A stretch of 64,000 nucleotides of DNA from Thalassovita gelatinovora (GCF_001458355.1 NZ_CYSA01000027.1:1-64000), one strand, 5' to 3'; numbered from the stretch's first letter, positions 47,201 to 55,844 are shown. A program made the numbers and translations. Notes: generated by a model not told the origin, from the letters alone.

Positions 47201-48701
47201 CGACCTCACGCAAGGCCAACCGCTGCATGCCGCTGCGCAGATGATCCTCGTTGCGCCCGATTTCGAAGGACTTCGCGCCATAGCCATTCGCGGCGGATGT
47301 CCAGGCCACCACATCCAAGGGTTCCAGCACTGCTGCAGCCATTGTCAGGGTCAGCACATGGCGGCGGAACCTGCGTTGATCTTCCAGATAGGCGCGCATG
47401 ATACGCTGGACCTGATTGGCATAGGGAACCGCTGGAAGCGACAGGGTGGCGGGCAGGCGCTTGCCCTGATCCTGAGCTTCGTATTCGTCGCAGAAACGGC
47501 CGGGCGCGTCATGGGCTTCCCAGTTGCTGTCCGGATCCGGGTGCGAGGCCAGCACCGCGTTATAGGTCTGATTGAGGCCGGGAAAGGGATCAAGGTCCTG
47601 TGATTTGGTGATCACGATATTGTCGTCGGTGAAAAAGAACACCGGCAGGCCGGGCCCACCGATCCGGATTTTCCAAACACCGCCTACTTCGGCGATTTTG
47701 CCCCCGGCCCCCTTGAGCAGTTCTTCGATCACGTCGGCAGGTTCTTCGTCAACGGCAACTTCGAAACTGGCGCGGAATTGCGGTTCGGTCCCGCCGCCGG
47801 ACAGGGCGATATCGACGCCGCAGGCATTCATGCCGGCGAACCAATTATCGAGCGGCAGATCATCGGCCGACGCTTCGCCACCCCAAGTGCCCAGACCCGG
47901 CAATTCGATCCCGCGCTTGATGTTGTAGATCTGCACGGCGAGGTTTTCGGACGGTTCCCACGTCGATCGGTCGGCCCAGCGATGCGATCCGGTCCCGCCG
48001 ACCGTGCTGTCTTTGCGAGGGTCGTAAAGCGGGATGCCGCCAATGACAAAACGGACCTGCGGCAGGTTATTAAAAAGTTCGCGATTGTAGCGGAAGGTCA
48101 GGATCGCATAGCAAATATCGGTGCCGACCATATCAGCCGACCAAGGCCGGTCTGGATAATCGCTGTATTTGTCCAGCAGCATCGGATCGGCGGTGGTCTG
48201 GCTGCCGTCGTAATATTTGATCCAGGCATAGCCATCGTAATCGCCTTTGACCGGCAATCCGTAATCGGAATGCGCTTCGGCGGGGGTGCCGATTTCGACC
48301 TCGTTGCCATCAAGGATCAGCCCTTCCAGCGTATGGCCCGGGATATCGCCAAGCTCGATGACATAGGTCAGGTAGTAATTCCGGTTCTTGCCCGGCCGCG
48401 AATGGCTCATCGCGGGGCACACCATCGTGCCGCCGGTCGCATATTTACCAAGGATGAAGCTTAGCGGGTTGGTCCCGCCGCCGGCAGTGGTGGAGGATTT
48501 GATCCCCGGCGCGCGCGGCTTGGGCGTCAGCGCCGTCTGCAGTGCCGAAATGGCCACGCCGGCCAACAGGCGGCCGACCGTGCTCGTCGTCAGCCAGCTG
48601 GAAAACCCCGCCCCGGCGGCCCAGGCCCCGAACGCAGCGGTCCCAAGCGCGGGGGCCGAGGCCCCGACCATTCCAGCGATGAAGGGTGCAGCCTGTGGCA
48701 T
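44241..48701 (-). CDS. tail tip / host-specificity protein, J-like
   Basis: This 1,486-residue protein opens with a hydrophobic region (residues 8-55), then a J-like hub domain with Cys and Trp-rich loops (YSDYPDRPWSADMVGTDICY), the GGGGTNPLSF and NRNYYLTYVIELGDIPGHTL segments, followed by fibronectin-like parts. From about residue 640 it becomes coiled-coil rich with Asp/Glu/Ala repeats, including three 32-residue repeats near residues 1160-1255. A distal beta domain closes it. It probably binds the receptor. The gene overlaps the DUF6950 gene by one base. Confidence 0.85.
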   Translation of the reverse strand: MPQAAPFIAGMVGASAPALGTAAFGAWAAGAGFSSWLTTSTVGRLLAGVAISALQTALTPKPRAPGIKSSTTAGGGTNPLSFILGKYATGGTMVCPAMSHSRPGKNRNYYLTYVIELGDIPGHTLEGLILDGNEVEIGTPAEAHSDYGLPVKGDYDGYAWIKYYDGSQTTADPMLLDKYSDYPDRPWSADMVGTDICYAILTFRYNRELFNNLPQVRFVIGGIPLYDPRKDSTVGGTGSHRWADRSTWEPSENLAVQIYNIKRGIELPGLGTWGGEASADDLPLDNWFAGMNACGVDIALSGGGTEPQFRASFEVAVDEEPADVIEELLKGAGGKIAEVGGVWKIRIGGPGLPVFFFTDDNIVITKSQDLDPFPGLNQTYNAVLASHPDPDSNWEAHDAPGRFCDEYEAQDQGKRLPATLSLPAVPYANQVQRIMRAYLEDQRRFRRHVLTLTMAAAVLEPLDVVAWTSAANGYGAKSFEIGRNEDHLRSGMQRLALREVDPSDYDWSSSYELPTTPTAVGWSLPAAQPVEGFGVTATSIDDATSTARRPALSLVWDPDLGDTARGIAWEIRLTATAEVVLRGSTQDVAAGGTVVADGVLPATGYEVRAELVQDSPTAWTTWVPVITPDVRLGAADIATAITGAIDAAQADADAAAARAEEVLVDASGQVDVLRGETTDALNELITDITTAEGRLDGLDAGMASRIDDIARIDRDLELRLPREVQTAAAVEQINEMMLSAQLDMAGLSSRMADAGIVVDPDTGRVSIEAVARIDDEMGLVRADFDAALASIELRATYTDMALAIAQAQLDPADMPILIDFNGRLSVAEANIDALNGAITLKADTLVVDGLSATLTQAVADIDSLEAEIALRVTQTDFNELATDVSNVELSLSAFDGARFGVALSDIHQARQDLEDQAIASLRQLLDMHGAAETQRADLAYLRQDMVALVDEDRESLAQVSTALGVAYDDAVALIEAETTARATETTALAEDITAMEASVGDVEAGLTEVNRIEADSASAAARALHQVQIDLGVVSGDLAGQVEAIDTLDGRVEDTEGGLVAAANSRRQLTAGISQAGEDAALAALRALLFDHGGREALQAALAVARSDFYARVTDGEEATAGSIEELTVGLGDAVSQIVTERIARVTALQAEALAREALAVSLGDAEAAITSEQVARADADSALSGRVDTVEASAGANAAAITSEQVARASADSALSGRVDTVEATAGANAAAITSEQTARANADSALSGRVDTVEATVGSISATVTQQATAITTLEGYAAATLTWRVGAGGASAGIELVAADDPVDGPTELIRLNSQHIKLDGDVEVTGSFLSDTLLATTAWITNANITHAAVGTLQVAGQSITLDFDAEMTVTTSDTGYTGPADPWTDYMQITVDLTEDAQSVIVSGDVVITTTTDAPWSLRIIRSDTLGVLHSVGSEVAQPVVHLSGKDAPVGKGLKTFILQYRLGSGLGLENAKMTAEVKYR
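44931..45218 (-). repeat. three 96-bp tandem repeats in the tail tip gene
   Basis: Repeats begin at 44931, 45027 and 45123 and each codes for 32 residues with the core ALSGRVDTVEA and AAAITSEQ. They differ at few positions. Repeats of this length in a coiled-coil shaft can change shaft length by recombination. Confidence 0.9.
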
Positions 48702-49105
48702 CAGCGGACCCCAAAGGCGCGGGTGGCGTTCAGCCGTGGCATCAGATGCAGCCTGTCGATGCCCAGCACATAGATGCGTTCACCCTGAACAACCCCCAGC
48801 GCAGGCCCATCGGGCGTGTCGATTACAGCGCCGTCGCCGGGTTGGGCGAAAGACGGCGGGATCTCTGGCAGGTGATGAGCGGCCAGCGCGATATGGTCGC
48901 CAAAGCCATCTTTTCGCAGCACCCGCAGACCGCCGCGCAGCGTGGTGTAGCGGCCGCGATAGGGCGCGGCATGGTCCTTTCCGGTCTGGGCCTCGACCGC
49001 GCCGGCAAAGAACAAAGCGCAATCGTGAATGCCCGGTTGAAAGGGGGTTTCAACGGCGGTTGAAAGGTATTTGATCAGGCGGCTGTTCCAGTCGGGATAT
49101 CGCAT
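48701..49105 (-). CDS. DUF6950 family tail protein (possible NlpC/P60-like)
   Basis: This 134-residue protein has PFQPGIHDCALFFAGAV near residues 21-37, with a Cys in a Asp-Cys context, and a downstream GDHIALAAHHLPE segment. This is the DUF6950 layout, thought to be related to NlpC/P60 peptidases of tail tips. The position before the J-like protein agrees with a role in tip assembly or cell-wall entry. The full catalytic triad is not clear. Confidence 0.7.
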   Translation of the reverse strand: MRYPDWNSRLIKYLSTAVETPFQPGIHDCALFFAGAVEAQTGKDHAAPYRGRYTTLRGGLRVLRKDGFGDHIALAAHHLPEIPPSFAQPGDGAVIDTPDGPALGVVQGERIYVLGIDRLHLMPRLNATRAFGVR

Positions 49106-49109
49106 TCGA

Positions 49110-49757
49110 TCACCTTTCCGGAACAGTCGTGACAGGCGCGGGCGGCGGCGAAGTGCTGGCGCGGGTTTCGCCCCACCAAACGTCGGTCTGACCGCTCACA
49201 TCTATGTAGCGGCGAAACCTGTCGCCGCCGCGCAGCTTCTGGACCTCGTCCGATTTTTTCAAAGACAGTGGAATGGTCAGCGACCGCGCCGCACCGACCA
49301 CGGCGACTTCGACCTTGACTGTGCCGCCCTTGGCCGGGACCGTCACCGGTGCCGCGTCGATCGATCCGGTGAATATCCGGGTTGGTGGCGCGATCTGCTG
49401 CGCCGTATCCGGATCGTAGAAGACGCGGTGCATTTCGACCGGTGCCAGGCGCGGGTCATAGCCTTTCAGCAGTTGCTCGATTTCGGGTTTCAGCCCCTTG
49501 AACGGGATCCGATGGGTCCGCACCGACAGGCCGGTTTCATAGGTCAGCGTTTCGGTCCCCGCGACGGTACCGGCGCCGTAATAGGTGCGGACATCGCCCC
49601 CGATGGTAAAGTCCTGGTGATCATCACCGGTCCACAGCCCCAGCGTTTCTACCGCGCCGGTCGTGCGGTTCTTGGCCTTGAACCAATAGAGGATATGGAT
49701 GTGTGCAGCGGTCCGGTCGGCCAGATAGGCGGCGGTGTTGGCATCATAGTCGCGCAT
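49110..49757 (-). CDS. minor tail protein (DUF2163-like)
   Basis: This 215-residue protein has TIGGDVRTYYGAGT, then IEQLLKGYDPRLAPVEMHRVFYD and IFTGSIDAAPVTVPAKGG. It fits the minor tail proteins (DUF2163-like) between tape measure and tip of lambda-type and GTA-type tails. It is encoded three bases after the next gene (49761) and four bases before DUF6950. Confidence 0.65.
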   Translation of the reverse strand: MRDYDANTAAYLADRTAAHIHILYWFKAKNRTTGAVETLGLWTGDDHQDFTIGGDVRTYYGAGTVAGTETLTYETGLSVRTHRIPFKGLKPEIEQLLKGYDPRLAPVEMHRVFYDPDTAQQIAPPTRIFTGSIDAAPVTVPAKGGTVKVEVAVVGAARSLTIPLSLKKSDEVQKLRGGDRFRRYIDVSGQTDVWWGETRASTSPPPAPVTTVPER

Positions 49758-49760
49758 GGA

Positions 49761-50420
49761 TCACCTCAACGTCTGACGAAAACGAAAACTCATGCCATCA
49801 TTGAATGATCTGGCATTCGTGCCCGGTGTCACGCTGTCGGGGATCATGAGCGCCTTGCAGGACGGGCGGATCAGCGACACGCCGGTGCCTACCGTGGCAC
49901 CGGGGCGGATCGGCGGCGTAACTTCGAATACGGGGGTCACGCCGCCACCGCTGGATATCACCGAAGACGTCACCACGCGGTGCAGGCCCCGGCGGGTGGG
50001 CGAGGTGCCGTAATCAAAGGCGATGTAATCGCCAACCGTCAGCTCGTAGGCGGCGGGCAGATTGGTCAGCGACAGTTCACGCGCATCGACTTCCAGCGAA
50101 TTGATCTGCGGCGTGATCGCGCCAAGGATCGCGCCGCCGGGGTCTTGTCTGGGCACCGGTCGGCGCGTGTCATACAGCATGAACGACCGGCCCGGTTCCT
50201 GTAGCAGGGTCAGATAAACCTCGGCCTGGGCGATTTCGTCATAGCGCATCCGTCCCAGCGTGATTTCGCCCTCCCACAGCCGGGTGCCGAGAGACCAGGT
50301 ATAGATATCGCCATCGCCTGTTTCATCGGCCCCAAACGCGCCGGGCAGATGGAAGGCCACGCTGCGGATCGGCAGCAGGTCGAAAAACGCGGCAGAAGAA
50401 AGCGGAAAAGACAATGCCAT
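49761..50420 (-). CDS. distal tail / minor tail protein, putative
   Basis: This 219-residue protein directly follows the tape measure gene, the usual place of the distal tail protein. It has WEGEITLGRMRYDEIAQAE and PGRSFMLYDTRRPVP. No named domain is recognised; the assignment is by position. It overlaps the tape measure stop by one base. Confidence 0.6.
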   Translation of the reverse strand: MALSFPLSSAAFFDLLPIRSVAFHLPGAFGADETGDGDIYTWSLGTRLWEGEITLGRMRYDEIAQAEVYLTLLQEPGRSFMLYDTRRPVPRQDPGGAILGAITPQINSLEVDARELSLTNLPAAYELTVGDYIAFDYGTSPTRRGLHRVVTSSVISSGGGVTPVFEVTPPIRPGATVGTGVSLIRPSCKALMIPDSVTPGTNARSFNDGMSFRFRQTLR

Positions 50421-52774
50421 CAGCCAATCCCCCTCGGATCATCCTGCACTTCCTTCATTCGCGCAGGCAGGTTGCGGTCATAATCGGTCAATCCTGACTG
50501 CATGATTTCGACAGATGCGTTCGCCCCTTGCTGCAGGATGGTGCCGATCAATTCCTTCGACAATTCCACCCGCATCACGGTTTGACCGCCGCTGCTGGTG
50601 GCATATCCGGCCACTGGAGCGGCTGTGCTGGTTTTGGCGATCGACGCGACGGCGCTCGTCGACACTGTTTTGCTTCCAAGGCTGAACATCGGCCCTGAGA
50701 TGCCCAGCAGGTCGGCCATCCATCCTTCACCCAGGAAAACCGCCTGGGCAGCGGCGTCGAGTGCTGCGATCCCAATGCGGTTCAACACACCGATCAGTCC
50801 TTCGCCCTCGCTCATCGAGCTGCGGAAACTGTCGTAAAGCGTCTGGTTCAGGAAATCTTCTGCCCCTTGAACGGCTTCGATCGCCTGCTGTTCGGCCAGC
50901 CGGGTCGTGATCAGTTGCTCGATCTCTGCCCGTTCTGCCGCCGTGGCCCCTGCAAGAACCTGACGGTGGCGCAACAATTCCTGCCGCACCGGATCGGTTT
51001 CCCGCAGAAGATCGAGTTCGTCCTGCATCTGAATGATCAGATGGGTGACAGCTTCCGCCTCGTTTCCAGCCGCGCGGCTTCCTGAACGCTGTGTTCTTAA
51101 AAGCTCCTGCCGGGCCTGATTGTTGCGCTCAATCTGCGTCATATTGCGCACATATGCTTCGCGTTCTGCATCCAGAGCCGCTAGTTCAGCCCCTTCAGCA
51201 CCGTCGCGCCGAACACCCTGAGCAGTGGTGATCCGTCGGCGCGCCAATGCACCGGCCCGGGCAACCGGATCATCGGCGTATTGTAGCTGTATTTCGCTTT
51301 CCGCAAGCGTCGCGATACTTTGAGAACCCAACGCCTGAGATGCACCGATCGCGCGGGTGAGTTCATCGGCAATTCGCCGCGCCTCATCCGCTGCGGCGCT
51401 GAGGCCGGGTGCGATATTCAGGCCCGCCATTTTCTGGCCAGCATCGAACGAAGCCATGATCTCCTTTTTCAGATCATCAGAAACGTTCTTACTGTTGACC
51501 AGTTCCTCATAGGCCCGGCGTTCTGCCTGCTGGCGCAAATGGGCCACTTCGGCGCTTTCCTTGCCGTAGCGGTTGATGGCCTGCTGGATCGCATTCTGTT
51601 CATTCAGGTCGGCAAGAATGCGGCGGGCGGCCTGATCCTCTTTCAGGCGGGTTTGAAGGTAGTCTGTGGCGCTTGTCTTTAAGCCATCCCAAAGGCTGGT
51701 CAGCGCCTGCATATTGGCACGAGCCGATGTGTCTTTGGTCGCTTCATCGACCTTGGCACCGCTCAGGATCAGATCGCGAATGATCGCGGCCAGTCCATTA
51801 TAAAAATCCTCCTGTTGCGCGTTAAGGTTTTCCAACCCGCCAGCCGTTTCCAGAAGTTGCTCCCGCAGATCCAGTGCAGTTCGAAGCTTGACCGCAGGTT
51901 CCTCGCTCCGGCTGAGCAACTCGAGATTTTGTTGGAACAAGGTGCCCGCTTCACGCGCCGAGGAACTGATCGAATTCAGCCCAAGGAAATCCTGCGCCGC
52001 CGATTGACCCGAGCGATCATCCCAGTAGGAGAGGTCAAGCACGAGGTTGCGAATGCCATCGGCTTGTGCATCGAGAGACTGGTAAAGGTCGACCTTCTTC
52101 ATCGCAGCCATGTCTGCAAGGATCGCCCGAAGAACCGGATCTGCCGTTCCGAACTCATCGACCATGCCAAGGACGGACAGACGCGATTTTTCCGAACTGT
52201 CGCTGAATGCCTCAAGCGCTTCACGCGTGGCCTCGATCCGGTCCTCGAGCTTCATCGCGTCCTCTTCGGAACCAACCAGCCATTGGGTCATCGCCGCGCC
52301 GGCAGCAATCGCGCCGATGGTCACAAGGTTGATCGGGCTCAGCATCGACAGGAATGCACCGCCCAGGGCGCGCGCCGCGCCTGCCGCGCCCATTGGCCCG
52401 ATGACCTGGGTGATCTGGGTGCCTTGTTGAAGGGCCAATTGCAGCGGGTTCTGGCCTGCTGCCATCATCATGCCGACATCGTTGAACTGGGCGACCAGGT
52501 TGCCCATGCTGCCCGCCGCCACGCGATGCGCGTTGCCGGTTTGGATCGCGGTCTGACCTGCCGTTTTTTCCGCCACGATCAACTGGCGGATTTCGCGTTC
52601 GGTCATGTCGGCAGATCCGGCGAGGGATTTCAGATCACTACCTGCCTTGCGCCCCTTTCGGCCCATGCTTTCGCTGGCAGTGCCGAGGCTTTCGACTTCG
52701 CCGCGGGTCTTGCGCACTTCGGCCTGAGCGATCTGGCCGTCGGCGGTAATCTGCATGTTGACCACAAAGGTCAT
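50420..52774 (-). CDS. tail tape measure protein
   Basis: This 784-residue protein is mostly helical, with a hydrophobic stretch at about residues 165-185 (VTIGAIAAGAAMTQWLVG) and long coiled coils (EELVNSKNVSDDLKKE, AEREAYVRN). These features and the place between chaperones and minor tail genes mark the tape measure. At about 0.15 nm per residue, tail length would be roughly 118 nm. ATG 52774 overlaps the GT stop by four bases; the larger open frame upstream is not family-like. Confidence 0.9.
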   Translation of the reverse strand: MTFVVNMQITADGQIAQAEVRKTRGEVESLGTASESMGRKGRKAGSDLKSLAGSADMTEREIRQLIVAEKTAGQTAIQTGNAHRVAAGSMGNLVAQFNDVGMMMAAGQNPLQLALQQGTQITQVIGPMGAAGAARALGGAFLSMLSPINLVTIGAIAAGAAMTQWLVGSEEDAMKLEDRIEATREALEAFSDSSEKSRLSVLGMVDEFGTADPVLRAILADMAAMKKVDLYQSLDAQADGIRNLVLDLSYWDDRSGQSAAQDFLGLNSISSSAREAGTLFQQNLELLSRSEEPAVKLRTALDLREQLLETAGGLENLNAQQEDFYNGLAAIIRDLILSGAKVDEATKDTSARANMQALTSLWDGLKTSATDYLQTRLKEDQAARRILADLNEQNAIQQAINRYGKESAEVAHLRQQAERRAYEELVNSKNVSDDLKKEIMASFDAGQKMAGLNIAPGLSAAADEARRIADELTRAIGASQALGSQSIATLAESEIQLQYADDPVARAGALARRRITTAQGVRRDGAEGAELAALDAEREAYVRNMTQIERNNQARQELLRTQRSGSRAAGNEAEAVTHLIIQMQDELDLLRETDPVRQELLRHRQVLAGATAAERAEIEQLITTRLAEQQAIEAVQGAEDFLNQTLYDSFRSSMSEGEGLIGVLNRIGIAALDAAAQAVFLGEGWMADLLGISGPMFSLGSKTVSTSAVASIAKTSTAAPVAGYATSSGGQTVMRVELSKELIGTILQQGANASVEIMQSGLTDYDRNLPARMKEVQDDPRGIG

Positions 52775-53139
52775 CGCCAGCCTCTTTCCTCGTTCATTGC
52801 GGCCACCGCGCCGCTTTCGATGATCCTGAGCCTTGTAAAATCGTCGGGGCCTATGGTGATCCCGGCCATTTCCAGCCCGGCCTTGGCGGCGGTGTAATCC
52901 AGCCCGGTCACCCGCGCCGGCCCGTCCCGATTGGCAACCTCGCGCCATTGCGTCGCGACCACGAGAAAGGCAGAAACAGCGGCCTCGTGCATCACCCACA
53001 CACCCTGGCGATCTGGTTTCCCCAGGTCCTCCGGGGTCATTTCCAGCCCAAAGCGGCGCGCGTCTTTCAGGGCCTCGTCTTCCTGGGCGGTCTCGTTAAA
53101 CAGAGATCCGTTTGCCCAGGCGCGGCCGGCCCAGGTCAG
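52771..53139 (-). CDS. tail assembly chaperone, GT frameshift extension (DUF1799-like)
   Basis: This 122-residue frame has no start codon at its beginning. It opens with LTWAGRAWANGSLFNE right at the GGGAAAC slip site at the end of the G gene, continues through LKDARRFGLEMTPEDLG and has WREVANRDGP in the C-terminal part. It is expected to be made as a C-terminal extension of the 109-residue G protein (GT product of about 231 residues). A separate ATG at 53040 could give an 89-residue product. The DUF1799 link is from memory. Confidence 0.75.
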   Translation of the reverse strand: MTWAGRAWANGSLFNETAQEDEALKDARRFGLEMTPEDLGKPDRQGVWVMHEAAVSAFLVVATQWREVANRDGPARVTGLDYTAAKAGLEMAGITIGPDDFTRLRIIESGAVAAMNEERGWR

Positions 53140-53465
53140 TTTCCCGTCGCACCCTTCGTTACCGCCTTCGCATAGCCCCGGATCAGCCCGAGACGGACAT
53201 CCTGACGCGCCAAAAGCTGTTCACGGATCTCGTCGTTGTAAGGCAACGGGTTGCCCTTTTCGTCGCCCAGATCATTGAAGCAGACAATGCGGCGGCGCAG
53301 GTGGTCCTTGATCTGCTCATCGCTCATCGCGATCTCTTCATCGCCATCCTCTTCAGGGACAAGGCGGAAGGTGACATTCAGTTTCTGGATACGGTGACCG
53401 CCATCCACGGGTTCGTGGATGTCGATGTCATGCCGGAAGGTGGGTTCGTTGACTACTGTGAACAT
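53136..53465 (-). CDS. tail assembly chaperone, G-like
   Basis: This 109-residue protein has the acidic, beta-helical character of lambda gpG-like chaperones (MFTVVNEPTFRHDI, LVPEEDGDEEIAMS) and ends KAVTKGATGN. It lies between the tail tube and tape measure genes. Its last codons contain a slippery heptamer leading into the downstream frame in the minus-one position. Confidence 0.78.
   Translation of the reverse strand: MFTVVNEPTFRHDIDIHEPVDGGHRIQKLNVTFRLVPEEDGDEEIAMSDEQIKDHLRRRIVCFNDLGDEKGNPLPYNDEIREQLLARQDVRLGLIRGYAKAVTKGATGN
53139..53145 (-). promoter_or_regulatory. minus-one ribosomal frameshift site GGGAAAC
   Basis: GGGAAAC reads as G GGA AAC in the G frame, directly before its TGA stop at 53136-53138. 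Slipping by one base gives GGG AAA and moves the ribosome to CTG ACC TGG, the open frame of the T part. Lambda uses GGGAAAG at the same place to make gpGT. Confidence 0.8.
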
Positions 53466-53475
53466 GGGGGCCTCG

Positions 53476-54405
53476 TCAGGTCAGGGTCAGGGTCCATTGG
53501 TCGTTGCCTGCAACCGGCAGCGGGACCATGCTCAGCGGCCATTGCTTGGCCTTCTGGCTTTCTTCCAGGCTATCAAGCGCCTGCATCTCGGCGGCCGGGA
53601 TATCGAGCGTGGCGATGTTGCCTGCCGTTGTTCCATGCACCATCTGGATCGCGACGGTGGCCCCATCATTGGCCTTCTGGAACGGGTTAAAGGTGGTAAG
53701 CGCGACCGCGTCGACCTTCGCATCGACCGTTTCGGACCGATCAGCGATGATGATTTCGTCGACGTTGAACAGGAACCGCTTTTCGATCTGGATGCCGGCA
53801 TCCAGCATCAGACTGTTCGCCACCAAAGCGAGCCCCCCGATCGTGTAGGTCGGAGTATTCGTCGCGCTGGCGACTTTCGGCTTTTTCCAGCTGGTGGTGA
53901 CAATGGTCGGCTGCGGCTGTTCGGTCGGCATGTTGAACAACCCGGTCAGTTCGAATTTCAGGTAGGGGATGCCTTGGGCGTTGGTTTCCAACTTGACCGC
54001 GCCGCGCACACCGGTCAGCGCATAGAGCGTGGCCCCGACCCACAGGTAAACCGTGGCGCTTTCATGGCCGTCGGTGACCGGGTTATAGGTGACCGAGGTG
54101 GTGGCGACGATGGTTTCGGCCATACCGCAGCAGCGCAGCAGAGCCCCCCATGCCGGGGCAGTTCCGGCGGTACCGGAAGGGGCCAGTTCAATATCGAAGC
54201 TGATCACGCTGTGCAGCCCGGTCAGGATCGACGGATCCGCACCGAGATGCGCCTTGTCCAACTCGCGCTGGACCTTTTCGCCCTTCATCGGGCTCAGGCT
54301 GATATTCTTGGCCAGCACCGCATCGGCCGCGCCGGTCGGGGCGGCGTCTGTGCCATAGGTGGTTTCCAGCTTCAGTAGCAGGACTTTCGAATTCCATCGG
54401 ATCAT
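53476..54405 (-). CDS. tail tube protein
   Basis: This 309-residue protein (MIRWNSKVLLLKLETTYGTDAA, with IGGLALVANSLMLDAG in the middle) fits the phage tube family (Phage_tube_2 type). No sheath gene is adjacent, so the tail is long and non-contractile. It stands between gp37/gp38-like genes and the chaperones, as in siphovirus tail modules. Confidence 0.8.
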   Translation of the reverse strand: MIRWNSKVLLLKLETTYGTDAAPTGAADAVLAKNISLSPMKGEKVQRELDKAHLGADPSILTGLHSVISFDIELAPSGTAGTAPAWGALLRCCGMAETIVATTSVTYNPVTDGHESATVYLWVGATLYALTGVRGAVKLETNAQGIPYLKFELTGLFNMPTEQPQPTIVTTSWKKPKVASATNTPTYTIGGLALVANSLMLDAGIQIEKRFLFNVDEIIIADRSETVDAKVDAVALTTFNPFQKANDGATVAIQMVHGTTAGNIATLDIPAAEMQALDSLEESQKAKQWPLSMVPLPVAGNDQWTLTLT

Positions 54406-54408
54406 CTA

Positions 54409-54576
54409 TCAGCCCTCCTCTCGAGCGGGTTTTGCCGCCTGGGGTTCCGGTGCGGTCGGTTTTACAGCACCGGGAACGGCGGGTTTGGTCGGTGCCTGCG
54501 ACTGCTTCAGCTTGCCTTTGGCATCGCGGGTGTAACTGCCGCCCGCCGAGGGCAGCTTCGGGATAGGGCCGGTCAT
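54409..54576 (-). CDS. small phage protein, Mu gp38-like position
   Basis: This 55-residue Pro/Ala/Lys-rich protein (MTGPIPKLPSAGGSYTRDA, then PTKPAVPGAVKPTAP) starts at ATG 54576, overlapping the gp37-like stop by four bases, and ends three bases before the tube gene. Many Mu-like phages have a small protein with this opening here. No domain is recognised. Confidence 0.75.
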   Translation of the reverse strand: MTGPIPKLPSAGGSYTRDAKGKLKQSQAPTKPAVPGAVKPTAPEPQAAKPAREEG

Positions 54577-55001
54577 GGTGTGATCCTCAGCTGGTCGTTG
54601 ATGGAAAAGTCGAGTTGGTAAATCAGGACGCCCTGCGCCATGCTCAGCTGCGCCCCGCGATTGAGTTCGAACACGCCGGTTTCATCATTAGGGGCCCAGC
54701 CCACGATGGCGGCGATCACGTCGATGATGAACGGATGGAGTGTTTTCAGGACCCGGCTGCCCTTCGGATCGGTGCCACGAATGACCAGGACAACGCCGAT
54801 GGTTTCCTTGACGCCCTGGTCGATGACGCCAGACATCGCGTCGGCCCCGGTGCCGACCAGGCCAAGCGGCACCACGTAAGCCATCACCGGCGCCGGCGAG
54901 AGCGCTTTGGAAGCCAGCAATTCGGCAAGGCTTGCCGTGTCATCGACGCGTTCCAGGTCGGGCACCTTGGCGTTCAGACGTGCGATCACCTGGTCCAGCA
55001 T
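54573..55001 (-). CDS. gp37-like protein (DUF1834)
   Basis: This 142-residue protein corresponds to Mu gp37 (DUF1834): MLDQVIARLNAKVPDLERV, then GTDPKGSRVLKTLHPF and the C-terminal LIYQLDFSI. The family completes the tail terminator or neck. It is directly behind gp36 with one base shared. Confidence 0.82.
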   Translation of the reverse strand: MLDQVIARLNAKVPDLERVDDTASLAELLASKALSPAPVMAYVVPLGLVGTGADAMSGVIDQGVKETIGVVLVIRGTDPKGSRVLKTLHPFIIDVIAAIVGWAPNDETGVFELNRGAQLSMAQGVLIYQLDFSINDQLRITP

Positions 55002-55429
55002 CAGATGAAGCTTTTCAGGTTGCTGGCGGTAAAGGGCCGGTCACGGTCGGTCGTCGTCACGCCGCCGGCATCGTTGACGTCCGGTTCCGCGCCGCCGACC
55101 TCAAGCTGGATAATGCCTTTGGCAATGTCCTTGAGGCTGTCTAGGGCCAGCTTGTGATCGGCCTTGGCCTTTTCGTCCGGTTCGTAGAGGTGCAGGTCGT
55201 AATAGCCGAGAACCTCGGCCAGCGGGCGCAACTGCGGCGGCACGACGGCCAGCGGCAGGGCGTAGCGGGCCATCAGGTAGCCATCGATCAGCGCATCGGT
55301 ATCGGCCAGAACACGCGCGATCAGAGCGGTATCGAACGCGCCGGTCGGGGTTTCGGCCCGGTCGGTCAGCGCGATCAGCCGGTCTTCGCCGTAGCGGTCG
55401 ATCAGATCCTGTTGCGTGGCATAGGTCAT
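55001..55429 (-). CDS. gp36-like head-tail connector (DUF1320)
   Basis: This 142-residue protein is the DUF1320 / Mu gp36 family: MTYATQQDLIDRYGEDRLI, then DTDALIDGYLMARY and LAEVLGYYDLH. It is a head-tail connector component. The 113-base spacer before it (55430-55542) carries no gene that I can support. Confidence 0.88.
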   Translation of the reverse strand: MTYATQQDLIDRYGEDRLIALTDRAETPTGAFDTALIARVLADTDALIDGYLMARYALPLAVVPPQLRPLAEVLGYYDLHLYEPDEKAKADHKLALDSLKDIAKGIIQLEVGGAEPDVNDAGGVTTTDRDRPFTASNLKSFI

Positions 55430-55542
55430 GATGGCTCTGAATTCTGGGTGGGAGGGATACCGGGGGCGATCTCAGCCGCCCGCCGGCAGGCTCTGGTGTC
55501 AGAGCAGGCGCGCCTTGGGATGGGAGGAGGGCGCGCTGAGGA

Positions 55543-55833
55543 TCAGGCTTCGATTTCCTTGCGAGCCGAGATCAGCTTCGGTTCGCCTTCGATCAAAGCA
55601 AGCTGGGCTTTGCTCAGGTCACCGATCGGGATCCGGACGGGGTCCTTCCCGAAGGTGTGGCCTGCCCGGCGGAAACCGGCGGCGGGGCCGACCACCTCGA
55701 TCACCTCGACCTTGTCCTTGGCCGGGGCTTTCGGTTTGGTCGCGGACTTCGGTTTTACCGGAGCTTTCGGCTTGTCGGCAGTGGTCGCCTGGGTCGTGTC
55801 AGGTGCGGTCTGCGTGTTGTTCGGATCGGTCAT
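55543..55833 (-). CDS. Mu-like FluMu N-terminal domain protein
   Basis: This 96-residue protein has a Thr/Lys/Pro-rich N-terminal half and a C-terminal segment VEVIEVVGPAAGFRRAGHTFGK then ISALxxLS-like LSKAQLALIEGEPKL. This fits the FluMu N-terminal domain (HI1506 type) found next to the major head gene of Mu-like phages, often at the gp35 position. Its role is unknown. Confidence 0.75.
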   Translation of the reverse strand: MTDPNNTQTAPDTTQATTADKPKAPVKPKSATKPKAPAKDKVEVIEVVGPAAGFRRAGHTFGKDPVRIPIGDLSKAQLALIEGEPKLISARKEIEA

Positions 55834-55844
55834 CGCTCAGCTCC

